DNA of 64,000 nucleotides from an uncultured Bacteroidales bacterium (GTDB lineage: Bacteria; Bacteroidota; Bacteroidia; Bacteroidales; F082), in assembly GCA_947304185.1 (NCBI GenBank), contig CAMZAM010000004.1, forward strand, positions 1 through 64,000. Reading direction: 5' to 3'. Both the position numbers and the translations under genes were made by a program. This document shows, piece after piece, positions 8,140-16,689 of this stretch; within the stretch, counting starts at the first letter, position 1; every line of letters begins with the position of its first letter. The notes below the pieces were generated by a model. It was not told where the DNA came from. It worked only from the letters and a program-made list of their open reading frames with translations, and did not search any database.

Positions 8140-8526
8140 CTAACGTTTGCTGAATTGGAATTTCTTACGTGCACCTGGCTGACCCGGCTTCTTACGTTCG
8201 ACCATACGTGGGTCGCGGCGCATCAAACCTTTAGCCTTAAGGATAGGACGATATTCAGCGTTGATTTCGCACAATGCGCGGCTGATAGCGAGACGGAGGG
8301 CTTCTGCCTGACCGTTGATACCACCGCCATCGAGGTTGACTTTAATGTCATATTTACCCAAGTTCTCTGTGAGCATTAATGGCTGTTCAACCACGTAATG
8401 CAGGATGCTTGTTGGGAAATACTCCTTGTAGTCACGTTTGTTAACCGTAATTTTGCCTTCGCCAGCTTTCATGTAAATACGTGCGACGGCTGTCTTTCTT
8501 CTACCTAACGCGTTGATTACTTCCAT
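8140..8526 (-). CDS. rpsI: 30S ribosomal protein S9
   Basis: The protein has 128 residues, starting MEVINALGRRKTAVAR and ending in the universally conserved basic tail 'GARKKFQFSKR' that reaches the P-site tRNA. The start at 8526 gives the standard family length. An ATG three codons earlier (8535) overlaps the rplM stop as ATGA and is a real alternative, possibly used for coupled translation. It lies between rplM and rpsB in one operon. Confidence 0.97.
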   Translation of the reverse strand: MEVINALGRRKTAVARIYMKAGEGKITVNKRDYKEYFPTSILHYVVEQPLMLTENLGKYDIKVNLDGGGINGQAEALRLAISRALCEINAEYRPILKAKGLMRRDPRMVERKKPGQPGARKKFQFSKR

Positions 8527-8531
8527 GATGT

Positions 8532-8981
8532 TCATTTCTTAATTGTTAATACTTGTGGTTTCTGGGCCTCATGCGGATGATTCGGTCCTTCATAAACGTA
8601 AAGATTACGGAAGATGGCACTGCCAAGGCGTGTCTTAGGTAACATGCCCTTAACCGCGTGTTCGATGACGAAGATAGGCTTCCTGTTAAGGAGTTCCTTC
8701 ACGGTTCTTACGCGCTGACCACCAGGGAAACCTGTGTAGTGTACGTAAACCTTCTTGTCCATTTTGCTGCCGGTGAGGATAACTTTCTCGGCATTGATTA
8801 CGATGACATTATCGCCACAATCACTGTGGGGAGTATAGCATGCCTTCCTCTTTCCTCTTAAAACCTGGGCGATTTCCTGTGCCATACGGCCAAGGATCTG
8901 ACCCTCAGCGTCGACGACATACCACTTTTTGTTGGCATGCTCCTTGTTGACGCTAACTGTTTTGTAACTTAATGTATCCAT
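8532..8981 (-). CDS. rplM: 50S ribosomal protein L13
   Basis: The protein has 149 residues and is the first gene of the rplM-rpsI-rpsB-tsf operon. Diagnostic segments are 'KWYVVDAEGQILGRMAQEIAQ' near the start, 'GDNVIVINAEKVILTG' in the middle and 'AVKGMLPKTRLG' later. L13 is an early-assembling large-subunit protein. A promoter box lies about 60 bases upstream. Confidence 0.98.
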   Translation of the reverse strand: MDTLSYKTVSVNKEHANKKWYVVDAEGQILGRMAQEIAQVLRGKRKACYTPHSDCGDNVIVINAEKVILTGSKMDKKVYVHYTGFPGGQRVRTVKELLNRKPIFVIEHAVKGMLPKTRLGSAIFRNLYVYEGPNHPHEAQKPQVLTIKK

Positions 8982-9042
8982 TTAATTTAATTAATAATTT
9001 ATTATGTGTTTTTACACTATTTTCCCTACTAAAATTTCGGAC

Positions 9043-9052
9043 TGCAAAAGTA
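9043..9052 (-). promoter_or_regulatory. -7 promoter box of the rplM operon
   Basis: The minus strand reads TACTTTTGCA, 61 bases upstream of rplM. The leader between the two is AT-rich with no obvious protein-binding fold. Confidence 0.6.
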
Positions 9053-9134
9053 CAACTTTTTTTAATACAAATAACATTAATTAAAATTAATTTTTCAACT
9101 TTCAAAAAAGACAATGTATTTCACGAAAAATCGT

Positions 9135-9143
9135 TATCTTTGC
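9135..9143 (+). promoter_or_regulatory. -7 promoter box of the ABC ATPase gene
   Basis: TATCTTTGC lies 14 bases before the ATG at 9158. Its position downstream of several in-frame upstream codons rules out a longer protein. Confidence 0.65.
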
Positions 9144-9157
9144 ACAAAAAATTTATC

Positions 9158-9880
9158 ATGTCAATAAAGGTAAACCACGTAACGAAACGCTATGACCAGC
9201 AGCTGGCGCTGAATGATGTGAATCTGGATATTGAAAAAGGTCAGATTGTGGGACTTTTAGGCCCTAACGGCGCAGGGAAATCAACGTTGATGAAGATCAT
9301 AACTTGCTTCATCCCGCAGACCGAAGGCACCGTGTCAGTTGAAGGTTTCGACACCATCGACAACCCGATGGAAGTGCGCCAACACGTGGGCTACCTGCCG
9401 GAACATAACCCACTTTACCTCGACATGTACGTGCGCGAATATCTCGAGTTCGTCGCCGGAATCCATAATATCACCGGTAAAAATGCAAAAAACCGTATCG
9501 ACGAGATGATTGAAAAGACAGGCCTCACCGTCGAGATGCGCAAAAAAATCGGAGCTCTGTCTAAAGGCTACCGTCAGCGTGTAGGCCTCGCTCAAGCCAT
9601 GATGCATAACCCTTCAGTTCTGATTCTCGACGAGCCGACATCAGGTCTAGACCCAAACCAACTCGTTGAAATCCGTGGACTTATCACAGAATTAGGCAAA
9701 GAAAAGACAGTCTTGTTATCTACTCATATCATGCAGGAAGTCGAAGCAATGTGCCCGCGCATCGTTATTATTAATAAAGGTGTAGTGGTCGCCAACGACA
9801 CCATCGAAAACATCAAGATGAACGTGATGCATAACAAAGACGCCAGCATCGAGGAGTGCTTCCAAACGCTAACAAAATAA
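9158..9880 (+). CDS. ABC transporter ATP-binding protein, GldA-like
   Basis: The start ATG 9158 (MSIKVNHVTKRYDQQ) gives 240 residues. Walker A is GPNGAGKST (35-43), the signature is 'LSKGYRQRVGLAQ', Walker B is 'VLILDEPTSGLD', and the H-loop is in 'LSTHIMQE'. The closest family I recognise is GldA, the ATPase of the gliding-associated GldAFG transporter. GldA is usually about 300 residues; here the stretch between the ATPase core and the final 'SIEECFQTLTK' is about 60 residues shorter. No permease gene is adjacent, so the partner is encoded elsewhere and the transported substrate is unknown. Confidence 0.85.
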   Translation: MSIKVNHVTKRYDQQLALNDVNLDIEKGQIVGLLGPNGAGKSTLMKIITCFIPQTEGTVSVEGFDTIDNPMEVRQHVGYLPEHNPLYLDMYVREYLEFVAGIHNITGKNAKNRIDEMIEKTGLTVEMRKKIGALSKGYRQRVGLAQAMMHNPSVLILDEPTSGLDPNQLVEIRGLITELGKEKTVLLSTHIMQEVEAMCPRIVIINKGVVVANDTIENIKMNVMHNKDASIEECFQTLTK

Positions 9881-9942
9881 TCTTGTTAATCCTGTCTAAA
9901 AAAATATTTTGACAAGAACATGTCTCGTGTCAAAAATTATTG

Positions 9943-9951
9943 TATCTTTGC
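9943..9951 (+). promoter_or_regulatory. -7 promoter box of metK
   Basis: TATCTTTGC lies 146 bases upstream of the metK start, predicting a leader of about 140 bases. This is much longer than the leaders of neighbouring genes. Confidence 0.65.
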
Positions 9952-10055
9952 GGTCCGAATTCACGTGGACAGATTTGATTGATTGCAACCACAAGAAAAA
10001 ATGCTAAAACAGTATTTCTTTTAACAATCTCAAATTATCCATATTTATTAACATT

Positions 10056-10082
10056 GTACGGGCAAAACGATTTTGTCCCTAC
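10056..10082 (+). repeat. Hairpin in the metK leader, member of the TTGTA palindrome family
   Basis: GTAcGGGCAAAA pairs with TTTTGtCCCTAC around a CGA loop, with one mismatch and one bulge. It sits 15 bases before the metK ATG. The TTGTA head and pyrimidine-rich right arm resemble the other palindromes at 11416, 28303, 48578, 58555 and 61479. Confidence 0.55.
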
Positions 10083-10097
10083 GGAAAAAATTAAATT

Positions 10098-11390
10098 ATG
10101 GGTTATTATTTTACTTCAGAATCAGTTTCAGAAGGCCATCCAGATAAAGTGGCCGATCAGATTTCGGATGCCGTCCTTGACGAAATGTTGCGTCAGGACC
10201 CGGAATCAAAGGTGGCTTGTGAGACGTTGGTGACCACTGGTCTCACCGTCGTAGCAGGCGAGGTTAAATCTAACGGATACGTTGATATTCAAGGCACTGC
10301 ACGTCGTGTCATCGAGCGCATAGGCTATACAAAAGCAGATTATCAGTTCGACAGCAAGTCATGCGGCGTTGTTTCGGCGATTCACGGACAGTCGCAGGAC
10401 ATCAACCGTGGTGTGGAACGCAAAAAAGAGGAAGATCAGGGTGCTGGCGACCAAGGCATGATGTTCGGCTACGCCTGCAAGGAGACACCTGAATATATGC
10501 CTCTCACGATAGTGCTCTCGCACATGCTTCTGCTTGAACTCGCTAAGATTCGCCGCGAAGGCAAGCGCATGAAATACCTCCGTCCCGATGCGAAGTCGCA
10601 GGTCACGGTGGAATACGGCGCCAACTGGAAGCCATTGCGTATCGATACCATCGTCATCTCAACACAGCATGATGAATTCTTGGACGACGACGCTGCCATG
10701 ATCGAGAAAATCAAGCATGATGTGCGCACAATATTGCTCCCGAGAGTGAAAAAGCTTCTGCCTCAGAGAGTTAGAAACCTCTTCAAGTCAGATGTAAAGC
10801 TCTTCGTCAACCCGACGGGTAAGTTCGTCATCGGCGGGCCTCACGGTGACACCGGTCTCACAGGCCGTAAAATCATCGTCGACACCTACGGCGGTCGCGG
10901 CGCACACGGCGGCGGAGCGTTCTCTGGTAAAGACTCATCAAAGGTCGACCGTTCGGCAGCATACGCAGCACGTCATATCGCGAAAAACATTGTTGCAGCA
11001 GGCGTTTGCGACGAGGCTTTAGTGCAGATAGCATATGCTATCGGTGTGGCAGAGCCTGTCGGTTTCTACGTCAACACCTACGGCACAGCACATGTGAAAG
11101 ATGCCAACGGCAAGCAGATGAACGACGCTGACATCGCCAACAAAATCAAGGCTTTGTTCGACTTGCGTCCATACGCCATCGTGAAACGTTTCGGGCTGAA
11201 GAACCCAATCTTCGAGCCAACGGCATCGTACGGTCATTTCGGTCGCGACCCATTCACCGCAAAGGTTGAGGTGCTTTACAAAGACAAGGACACCTTTACC
11301 GAAAACGGCAAGAACTACAAAAACGTTGAGTTCTTCGCATGGGAGAAAGTTGACATGGTGCCGGAAATCCAGAAGGTTTTCGAAATTTAA
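10098..11390 (+). CDS. metK: S-adenosylmethionine synthetase
   Basis: This 430-residue cytoplasmic enzyme makes S-adenosylmethionine from methionine and ATP. It begins with '[24 protein letters not shown]', which holds an active-site His and Asp. Both family signatures are present: '[12 protein letters not shown]' (around residue 115) and the glycine-rich '[16 protein letters not shown]' (around 272-287) that contacts the triphosphate. The gene is monocistronic, with a long leader and a hairpin terminator. The product would serve the methyltransferases and radical-SAM enzyme in the pigment cluster, among others. Confidence 0.98.
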   Translation: MGYYFTSESVSEGHPDKVADQISDAVLDEMLRQDPESKVACETLVTTGLTVVAGEVKSNGYVDIQGTARRVIERIGYTKADYQFDSKSCGVVSAIHGQSQDINRGVERKKEEDQGAGDQGMMFGYACKETPEYMPLTIVLSHMLLLELAKIRREGKRMKYLRPDAKSQVTVEYGANWKPLRIDTIVISTQHDEFLDDDAAMIEKIKHDVRTILLPRVKKLLPQRVRNLFKSDVKLFVNPTGKFVIGGPHGDTGLTGRKIIVDTYGGRGAHGGGAFSGKDSSKVDRSAAYAARHIAKNIVAAGVCDEALVQIAYAIGVAEPVGFYVNTYGTAHVKDANGKQMNDADIANKIKALFDLRPYAIVKRFGLKNPIFEPTASYGHFGRDPFTAKVEVLYKDKDTFTENGKNYKNVEFFAWEKVDMVPEIQKVFEI

Positions 11391-11411
11391 CGAAAACAAC
11401 GAATTAATTGA

Positions 11412-11447
11412 TTTGTAGAGACGTCATATTATGGCGTCTCTATTTTT
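11412..11447 (+). terminator. metK terminator built from the TTTGTAGAGACG palindrome
   Basis: TAGAGACG (11416-11423) pairs with CGTCTCTA (11435-11442), with an inner CAT/ATG pairing, followed by TTTTT. The same stem sequence terminates the infB operon at 58547-58581. Confidence 0.8.
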
Positions 11448-11510
11448 ATATTTTAGCATTTTTCCTAAAACTTTTTCCTAAAACCCTTTGCTCATTTAAA
11501 AATACTTCTT

Positions 11511-11520
11511 TATTTTTGCA
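11511..11520 (+). promoter_or_regulatory. -7 promoter box of the M28 peptidase gene
   Basis: TATTTTTGCA lies 11 bases before the ATG at 11532, giving a very short leader. Confidence 0.55.
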
Positions 11521-11531
11521 ACATAAATCCT

Positions 11532-13472
11532 ATGAAAATGAAGAAGTATTTACTTTTTATTGCTATGGCATTGTGCTTCAATGTCATAAACGCCCAGTTT
11601 ATTGATCACAAAGGTAACCGTAACCAAACGTACCCTGATGTATATGGCGCCAATGCCGACATCGTCGCGATGATTAATCAGGTCGATACGACTAATTTAT
11701 ACGACGACATTTATTGGATGCAGCAGTTTATCCGCGACTGCGCCTCACCAGCGGCAGTTACAGTGCAGAATTTCCTTATCGACAGATTCGAAGAGCTCGG
11801 ACTCGAGACCTACATCCATCATCATACGGGTCACATAGGGGAGACCGACACCCTCGATGCCGGCAATGTCATCGCCATCCAGCCAGGCACCGAGTTTCCC
11901 GACGAATACATCATCGTGGCATCGCATTACGACCATCCTGACGGTCCGGGTGCCGACGACAACGCCTCGGGGACTGCAGGAGTGCTTGAATGCGCTCGAA
12001 TCTTAAGTCAGCATCAGTTTAAACGCACCATCCTCTATATCCCGTTTAACGGCGAGGAACGTTGGATGGTGGGAAGCTATCCTTTCGTGCAGAAATGCGC
12101 CCGCGAAGAGATGAATATCCTGGGCGTTTTCGACATGGATATGATAGGATTCTGGCCAGGCAGTGAATATGGTCCGGTCACGATGTATTCAGGCTATTCG
12201 TATATCTCCGAAAGATTGTTCGATTTTTATCAGACAGTGGCAAATACATACATCCCGGAGATGCCGACCTATCGTTTTACGAACAAAGACTCATACGGCG
12301 GCGACCATATGAGTTTCAATATCCACGAATATCCAGCCCTTTACATCGGTGACATCGAATATCATTCGCAAAATATTTATTATCACACTCCTAACGATAC
12401 AATCGGCACTGGCGTGAACTGCTTCGCATTGGCACAAGGTTTTGTGAAAGCCGTGGTGGCTGCTACTGCCGAACTTGCCAATGGATGGCTGCCTCCACAA
12501 GATTTTAGCGTGACTGTCAGAGACGAAATGCCGTACCTGAGTTGGAGCGGATCCTCTGATACTCAGTTTTATCTGGTATATAAAGACGATGAAATGCTCG
12601 GCTATACAGCGGAGACTTATTTTGTCGACGATTTGTTTTGGACTGACGGTCAATGGCATAAGTATTATGTAAAACCAGTGCATCTGGATAGCTGGGCAGG
12701 ACCGAAATCTAATATCGACTCGATTTACTCTTGTGAGCCTCTTCATATTCCGGCTTTCTATGACTTTGAAGATGAAACGGCAGGCGATTTGCATCTTTAT
12801 AATGAAAACTGGTATTTTGGACAATTTAAGCAGAGAAAATGCCTGACAGCAAAGACATATACTAATGATAATATCTTGCAAATAATCGAGACACAATGGT
12901 TCTCTATTCCTGAAACAACAGAAGATGTCTCTTTCGGATTTAAAATGAACAGATATATTCCTTCAATGTGGTCGCCATTCAATGCCGGCGTTTACATCGA
13001 GGTTACAACAGATAGAAAAAACTGGCATCTGATTGATTGGATCTGGGATTCGCATAACCAATGGCATGACTATGCCTTCTCGCTCAACGACTATATCGGT
13101 GAAGATTATGTTCAGATTCGCATCAGATTTGAAGCAAGCGGGCAGGGTAACACCACCACAAGCTATAAATACATGGCCGTCGATGACCTATACATCAATT
13201 TTGACCATGAGGCAGTAAATGAAAATTATATCGCGCACGATACATTTAATTTATCAGTATCTCCGAACCCTTCCAAAGGAATAGTGAATGTCACGACTGG
13301 ATTGGAATGCGATTATTCGGTTTATGTTTATAATATCTTGGGAATCAGGGTGTTGTCTCTCGATGCGTTCCGTGACGGCACCCTCGATTTGTCTTCATTA
13401 CAGGCTGGAGTGTATTTCATCTCCGCTGATAATGGAACCGATATGCTCACAAAAAGAATAGTGATAAAATAA
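11532..13472 (+). CDS. Secreted M28-family zinc aminopeptidase with T9SS sorting domain
   Basis: The protein has 646 residues. A signal peptide (about 1-22, ending INAQ) is followed by an M28 di-zinc peptidase domain at about residues 40-320. Expected metal and catalytic residues are visible: His132 in 'SHYDHP', Asp142 in 'GADDNASGT', the Glu pair 175-176 in 'NGEERW', an Asp in 'DMDMIG' and a late His in 'YYHTPND'. The middle (about 330-570) contains beta-sandwich-like modules. The last 75 residues form a type A sorting domain ('LSVSPNPSKGIVNV' to 'TKRIVIK'), so the protein is exported across the outer membrane by T9SS. It ends one base before the convergent mutS2 stop. Confidence 0.92.
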   Translation: MKMKKYLLFIAMALCFNVINAQFIDHKGNRNQTYPDVYGANADIVAMINQVDTTNLYDDIYWMQQFIRDCASPAAVTVQNFLIDRFEELGLETYIHHHTGHIGETDTLDAGNVIAIQPGTEFPDEYIIVASHYDHPDGPGADDNASGTAGVLECARILSQHQFKRTILYIPFNGEERWMVGSYPFVQKCAREEMNILGVFDMDMIGFWPGSEYGPVTMYSGYSYISERLFDFYQTVANTYIPEMPTYRFTNKDSYGGDHMSFNIHEYPALYIGDIEYHSQNIYYHTPNDTIGTGVNCFALAQGFVKAVVAATAELANGWLPPQDFSVTVRDEMPYLSWSGSSDTQFYLVYKDDEMLGYTAETYFVDDLFWTDGQWHKYYVKPVHLDSWAGPKSNIDSIYSCEPLHIPAFYDFEDETAGDLHLYNENWYFGQFKQRKCLTAKTYTNDNILQIIETQWFSIPETTEDVSFGFKMNRYIPSMWSPFNAGVYIEVTTDRKNWHLIDWIWDSHNQWHDYAFSLNDYIGEDYVQIRIRFEASGQGNTTTSYKYMAVDDLYINFDHEAVNENYIAHDTFNLSVSPNPSKGIVNVTTGLECDYSVYVYNILGIRVLSLDAFRDGTLDLSSLQAGVYFISADNGTDMLTKRIVIK

Positions 13473-15884
13473 TTATTTCAAGGTTACTCTCGTAATTCCA
13501 GCGCCGCCGGTTTCCAGACTGGCGTCGCTGAAATTTTGTATGCACGACTGCTTGCTCAGATATTCTCTGATGAGTTTTCTAAGTATACCGTTTCCTTTGC
13601 CGTGAAGGATGCTTACTTCCTTGATACTCAGAAGATTAGCTTCATCGATATATTTTGCCACATTGTCGACGGCTTCGTCGCCACGCTGACCGCGCACATC
13701 CAAGGTGAGGTTGAACTTCTCCGCCTTCTCGTTGATGTCGTTCATGATGCTCTTGCGCAGATACAACGGGTTCTGTTGTGCCTTCCGTGCCTGTGAACGG
13801 CTGATTTTCCTCAGTTTGTCGGCTGTTGTGCGCAGCCTGACATCGCCAAACTGAATTGTAACATCAGTGTCGGAGATGGCTAAAAGCTCGCCAACGACCT
13901 CCAACTCGTTGATACACACCATGTCGCCGACTTTAAGATCTTCGCTCGGAGTTTCCTCCTTTTCCTCAGCTTTCAGCTGCTTCGAGAGACTCTTCTCCTC
14001 GTCGGCGAGGTTCTGCTTCATAGCTTTCAACTCCTCGCGAAGCTCCTTGGTGCGGTTTTTCTCTGCCTGCGCCTCCTTAATCTCACGAATCGTGCGTTCA
14101 ATCTTGGCATTTGCACCGTCGATGAGCGCCTGAGCTTCTTTATTAGCTTCGTGAAGCAACTGTTTTTTCTTCTTCTCAATCTCTGCGAGATGATTCTTGT
14201 ATTTCGTGACAATCTCGTCGAGGAGTTTGTCGGCTACTTTCAGTTCATATTCCTTCTTACGGACCTCTTTTTTCTCAATCTCGAGCTGCTGCAACTGCTG
14301 GTCGAAGTCGAGATGTTCACGCCCCGAAATCTCGGCGGCGCTATCGAGGATCTCGTGAGGAAAACCTATCTTTTTCGCGATCTCGAAGGCGAACGATGAG
14401 CCCGGCTTGCCGATCATCATCACGTAGAGCGGCTGCAGATAACGGGTGTCGAACAGCATCGCTCCGTTGACAATGCCTGGATGGTTGTCGGCAAGCAGCT
14501 TGAGGTTAGCATAGTGCGTAGTGACGACTCCAAACGAATGTTTCTCGTTCATCCTCAGCAATATAGCCTCTGCGATAGCGCCGCCGAGTTGTGGCTCAGT
14601 GCCTGTTCCGAACTCGTCAATGAGGAACAAAGTGCGTTCGTCACCGTGCTCCAGCAACTCCTTCATATTAATAAGGTGCGAACTGTATGTCGAGAGGTCG
14701 TTTTCTAGCGACTGCTCATCACCGATGTCGATAAACATATTGTGGAAGACACCGCATTTCGAGTCGATCTTGACAGGAATCGCCAGGCCGCATTGCAACA
14801 TGTACTGAATCAAACCTATTGTCTTGAGGCACACCGATTTACCACCTGCATTCGGACCTGAAATGACTAAAATGCGACTGTCATCACCGAGTTTTAAATC
14901 CAGAGGTGTTATCTGCTTGCCTTGACCTTTTAGTTTTTGTTCCAGCAGCGGATGTCGTGCCTCAATCCAATTGAACATCGGCTCGTCGACAACCTCTGGG
15001 ATTACGCAGTTGTATTCGTGAGCCAACAGTGCCTTAGCCCTGATGAAATCAAGCAATCCGAGGAGTCGCCATGCCATGATCAGGTTAGGGATCTCAGGTC
15101 TCAGAATCTTCGTGAAAGCGAGCAGAATCTTGTTGATCTCGCGTCTCTCGGCATATTCCAACTCCTTGATTTCGTTGTTGGTCTCGAATATCTCTGCCGG
15201 CTCGATGTACACCGTCTGTCCTGTTGCCGACTCATCGTGGATGAAGCCGCGCAGTTCGCGTTTATCGGCGGCTCGCACAGGAATCACGGGGCGTCCGTCG
15301 CGGATAGTCATCTCGGCAGTGCTGTCGGTCCAGCCAGAATTCTTCGCCTCGATGAGAATCTTGTGCATCCTATGGTCGATGGAACTCTGTTTCCGCCTGA
15401 TGTCACGACGAATCTCAGCAAGTTCCGGTGACGCGTTGTCAGGTATCTCGCCCTTGTCGTCGATGAGGCGATTTATCTCTGTAAAGATATGATTATCAAT
15501 AGAAACACCTTCTGCCAAAGCCTTCAGATACGGCACTTTGTCCGATGCCTCCGACTTAAAGAATTTGAAAACGTAAGACAGCGCCGATAGGGTAGGTTTG
15601 AGTGCGAACATACTCTCCAGACTTATGACGGTGCCGTCGATGGCGAGATGATGGAACTCCTCACGCAAATCGTTGTAATCCCTAACAGGGAAAGGCACTC
15701 CGTCCTGCATCAACGTCTCGAAATCCTGAATCAGAAGCAGATAGGTGCGAATCTCGTCGACGTCGGTGTGAAAACACATCTTGCCAACGAATTCCTTGCC
15801 CATCTCGCTGATACACAGGCTGTTGAGACGTTCTATAACGTAGTTGAAGCCTATCTTGTTTTCAAAATCCGCAGGATATATCAT
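13473..15884 (-). CDS. mutS2: Endonuclease MutS2 (MutS-like ATPase with Smr domain)
   Basis: I choose ATG 15884 (MIYPADFENKIGF), giving 803 residues; a TTG seven codons earlier lies inside the promoter and is rejected. The ATPase core has Walker A 'ISGPNAGGKSVCLKTIG' and Walker B 'LFLIDEFGTGTEP'. A long coiled coil (about 510-640) follows, and a C-terminal Smr nuclease domain contains 'LDVRGQRGDEA' and 'ILHGKGNGILR'. MutS2 proteins act on branched DNA and on collided ribosomes, not in classic mismatch repair. It is transcribed divergently from cutC from back-to-back promoters. Confidence 0.95.
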   Translation of the reverse strand: MIYPADFENKIGFNYVIERLNSLCISEMGKEFVGKMCFHTDVDEIRTYLLLIQDFETLMQDGVPFPVRDYNDLREEFHHLAIDGTVISLESMFALKPTLSALSYVFKFFKSEASDKVPYLKALAEGVSIDNHIFTEINRLIDDKGEIPDNASPELAEIRRDIRRKQSSIDHRMHKILIEAKNSGWTDSTAEMTIRDGRPVIPVRAADKRELRGFIHDESATGQTVYIEPAEIFETNNEIKELEYAERREINKILLAFTKILRPEIPNLIMAWRLLGLLDFIRAKALLAHEYNCVIPEVVDEPMFNWIEARHPLLEQKLKGQGKQITPLDLKLGDDSRILVISGPNAGGKSVCLKTIGLIQYMLQCGLAIPVKIDSKCGVFHNMFIDIGDEQSLENDLSTYSSHLINMKELLEHGDERTLFLIDEFGTGTEPQLGGAIAEAILLRMNEKHSFGVVTTHYANLKLLADNHPGIVNGAMLFDTRYLQPLYVMMIGKPGSSFAFEIAKKIGFPHEILDSAAEISGREHLDFDQQLQQLEIEKKEVRKKEYELKVADKLLDEIVTKYKNHLAEIEKKKKQLLHEANKEAQALIDGANAKIERTIREIKEAQAEKNRTKELREELKAMKQNLADEEKSLSKQLKAEEKEETPSEDLKVGDMVCINELEVVGELLAISDTDVTIQFGDVRLRTTADKLRKISRSQARKAQQNPLYLRKSIMNDINEKAEKFNLTLDVRGQRGDEAVDNVAKYIDEANLLSIKEVSILHGKGNGILRKLIREYLSKQSCIQNFSDASLETGGAGITRVTLK

Positions 15885-15900
15885 TTTATTTAAAATAATT

Positions 15901-15931
15901 TGCAAAGATATAAAAAAATATTTATCTTTGC
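15901..15931. promoter_or_regulatory. Divergent promoter pair for mutS2 and cutC
   Basis: A minus-strand box TATCTTTGCA (15901-15910) and a plus-strand box TATCTTTGC (15923-15931) are only 12 bases apart. Each lies within 20 bases of its gene's start codon, so the two polymerases must compete for the same DNA. Confidence 0.7.
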
Positions 15932-15948
15932 GGTATAAAATCTTGGTT

Positions 15949-16689
15949 ATGATAAGATTCGAACTTTGTGCAAACGGCTATCAGTCAATGATCAACGGTG
16001 TTGTTGGCTGTGCTGACTGCGCCGAGCTTTGCGAGGCGCTGGTGGTCGGGGGCATTACGCCGTCGCATGGTACATTGTTTAATTGTCAGAATGCAGCACG
16101 CCATCTGCCTGTGAGAGTGCTGATTCGTTGCCGTCCGGGAAATTATATATACAGTGACAATGAGATAAGCATTATGTGCGATGACATAAAAAGGGTCAAA
16201 GATCTGGGCTACGAAGGTGTTGTTATTGGAGTGCTGAATAACGAAGGTGATGTCGATGTGCCTGCGGTCAAAAAGATGATGGCGGTAGGCGATGGGTTGA
16301 AATTCACTTTCCATCGGGCTATTGATGCATGCAAAGATCCGTTCATCGCGATGGAGACATTGGTCCTACTCGGATTCGACAGGGTTCTTACATCTGGCGG
16401 CAAACCAACTGCTTACGAAGGAATCGAAAATATTCGCAAGATGCAGGAATTTTTCGGCGACAGCATCAACATCATGGCTGGCGGCGGCATCAATGAGAAA
16501 AATGTGATGCAAATCCTTTCAGCAACAGGCGTGAAACATTGCCACGCCTCACTGACTTCATATGCTCCCGACTGTCACCAAGATTTGTACCCCGATGGCT
16601 TTGACAGCACTGGCGCCGAAATGCGATACATCATCTCGACCGTAAATAGAGTCAAAGAATTCAAAGACGTCATTTCGAGTGAAGCGTAA
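15949..16689 (+). CDS. cutC: CutC family protein (copper homeostasis / TIM-barrel)
   Basis: Start ATG 15949 (MIRFELCANGYQSM) gives 246 residues, the normal CutC length. Family segments are 'GVVGCADCAELCEAL', 'VRVLIRCRPGNYIYSDNEI', 'FHRAIDACKDP' and 'VLTSGGKPTAYEG'. CutC is a cytoplasmic TIM-barrel protein linked to copper tolerance in E. coli; its chemistry is unsettled. The last codons ('VISSEA') lie within a half-copy of a palindromic repeat, and the stop overlaps the GTG start of the following gene by 11 bases, so the C-terminus was probably rebuilt by the repeat. Confidence 0.93.
   Translation: MIRFELCANGYQSMINGVVGCADCAELCEALVVGGITPSHGTLFNCQNAARHLPVRVLIRCRPGNYIYSDNEISIMCDDIKRVKDLGYEGVVIGVLNNEGDVDVPAVKKMMAVGDGLKFTFHRAIDACKDPFIAMETLVLLGFDRVLTSGGKPTAYEGIENIRKMQEFFGDSINIMAGGGINEKNVMQILSATGVKHCHASLTSYAPDCHQDLYPDGFDSTGAEMRYIISTVNRVKEFKDVISSEA
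16669..16686 (+). repeat. Half-copy of the GTCATTTCGA palindromic element
   Basis: GTCATTTCGAGTGAAGCG matches the left end of the full element at 18371-18457 at 17 of 18 bases. It encodes the end of CutC in one frame and supplies the GTG start of the beta-mannosidase in another. Confidence 0.7.

Noticed and set aside
9950..10000. Possible SAM-II-type riboswitch in the metK leader
   Set aside because: Words such as GATTGATT and GCTAAAA recall the class, but I could not form its pseudoknot or the required stem, so I do not call it.
12291..12896. Minus-strand 201-codon open frame inside the M28 peptidase gene
   Set aside because: The plus strand encodes a clear secreted peptidase with sorting domain; the antisense frame has no motif or promoter.
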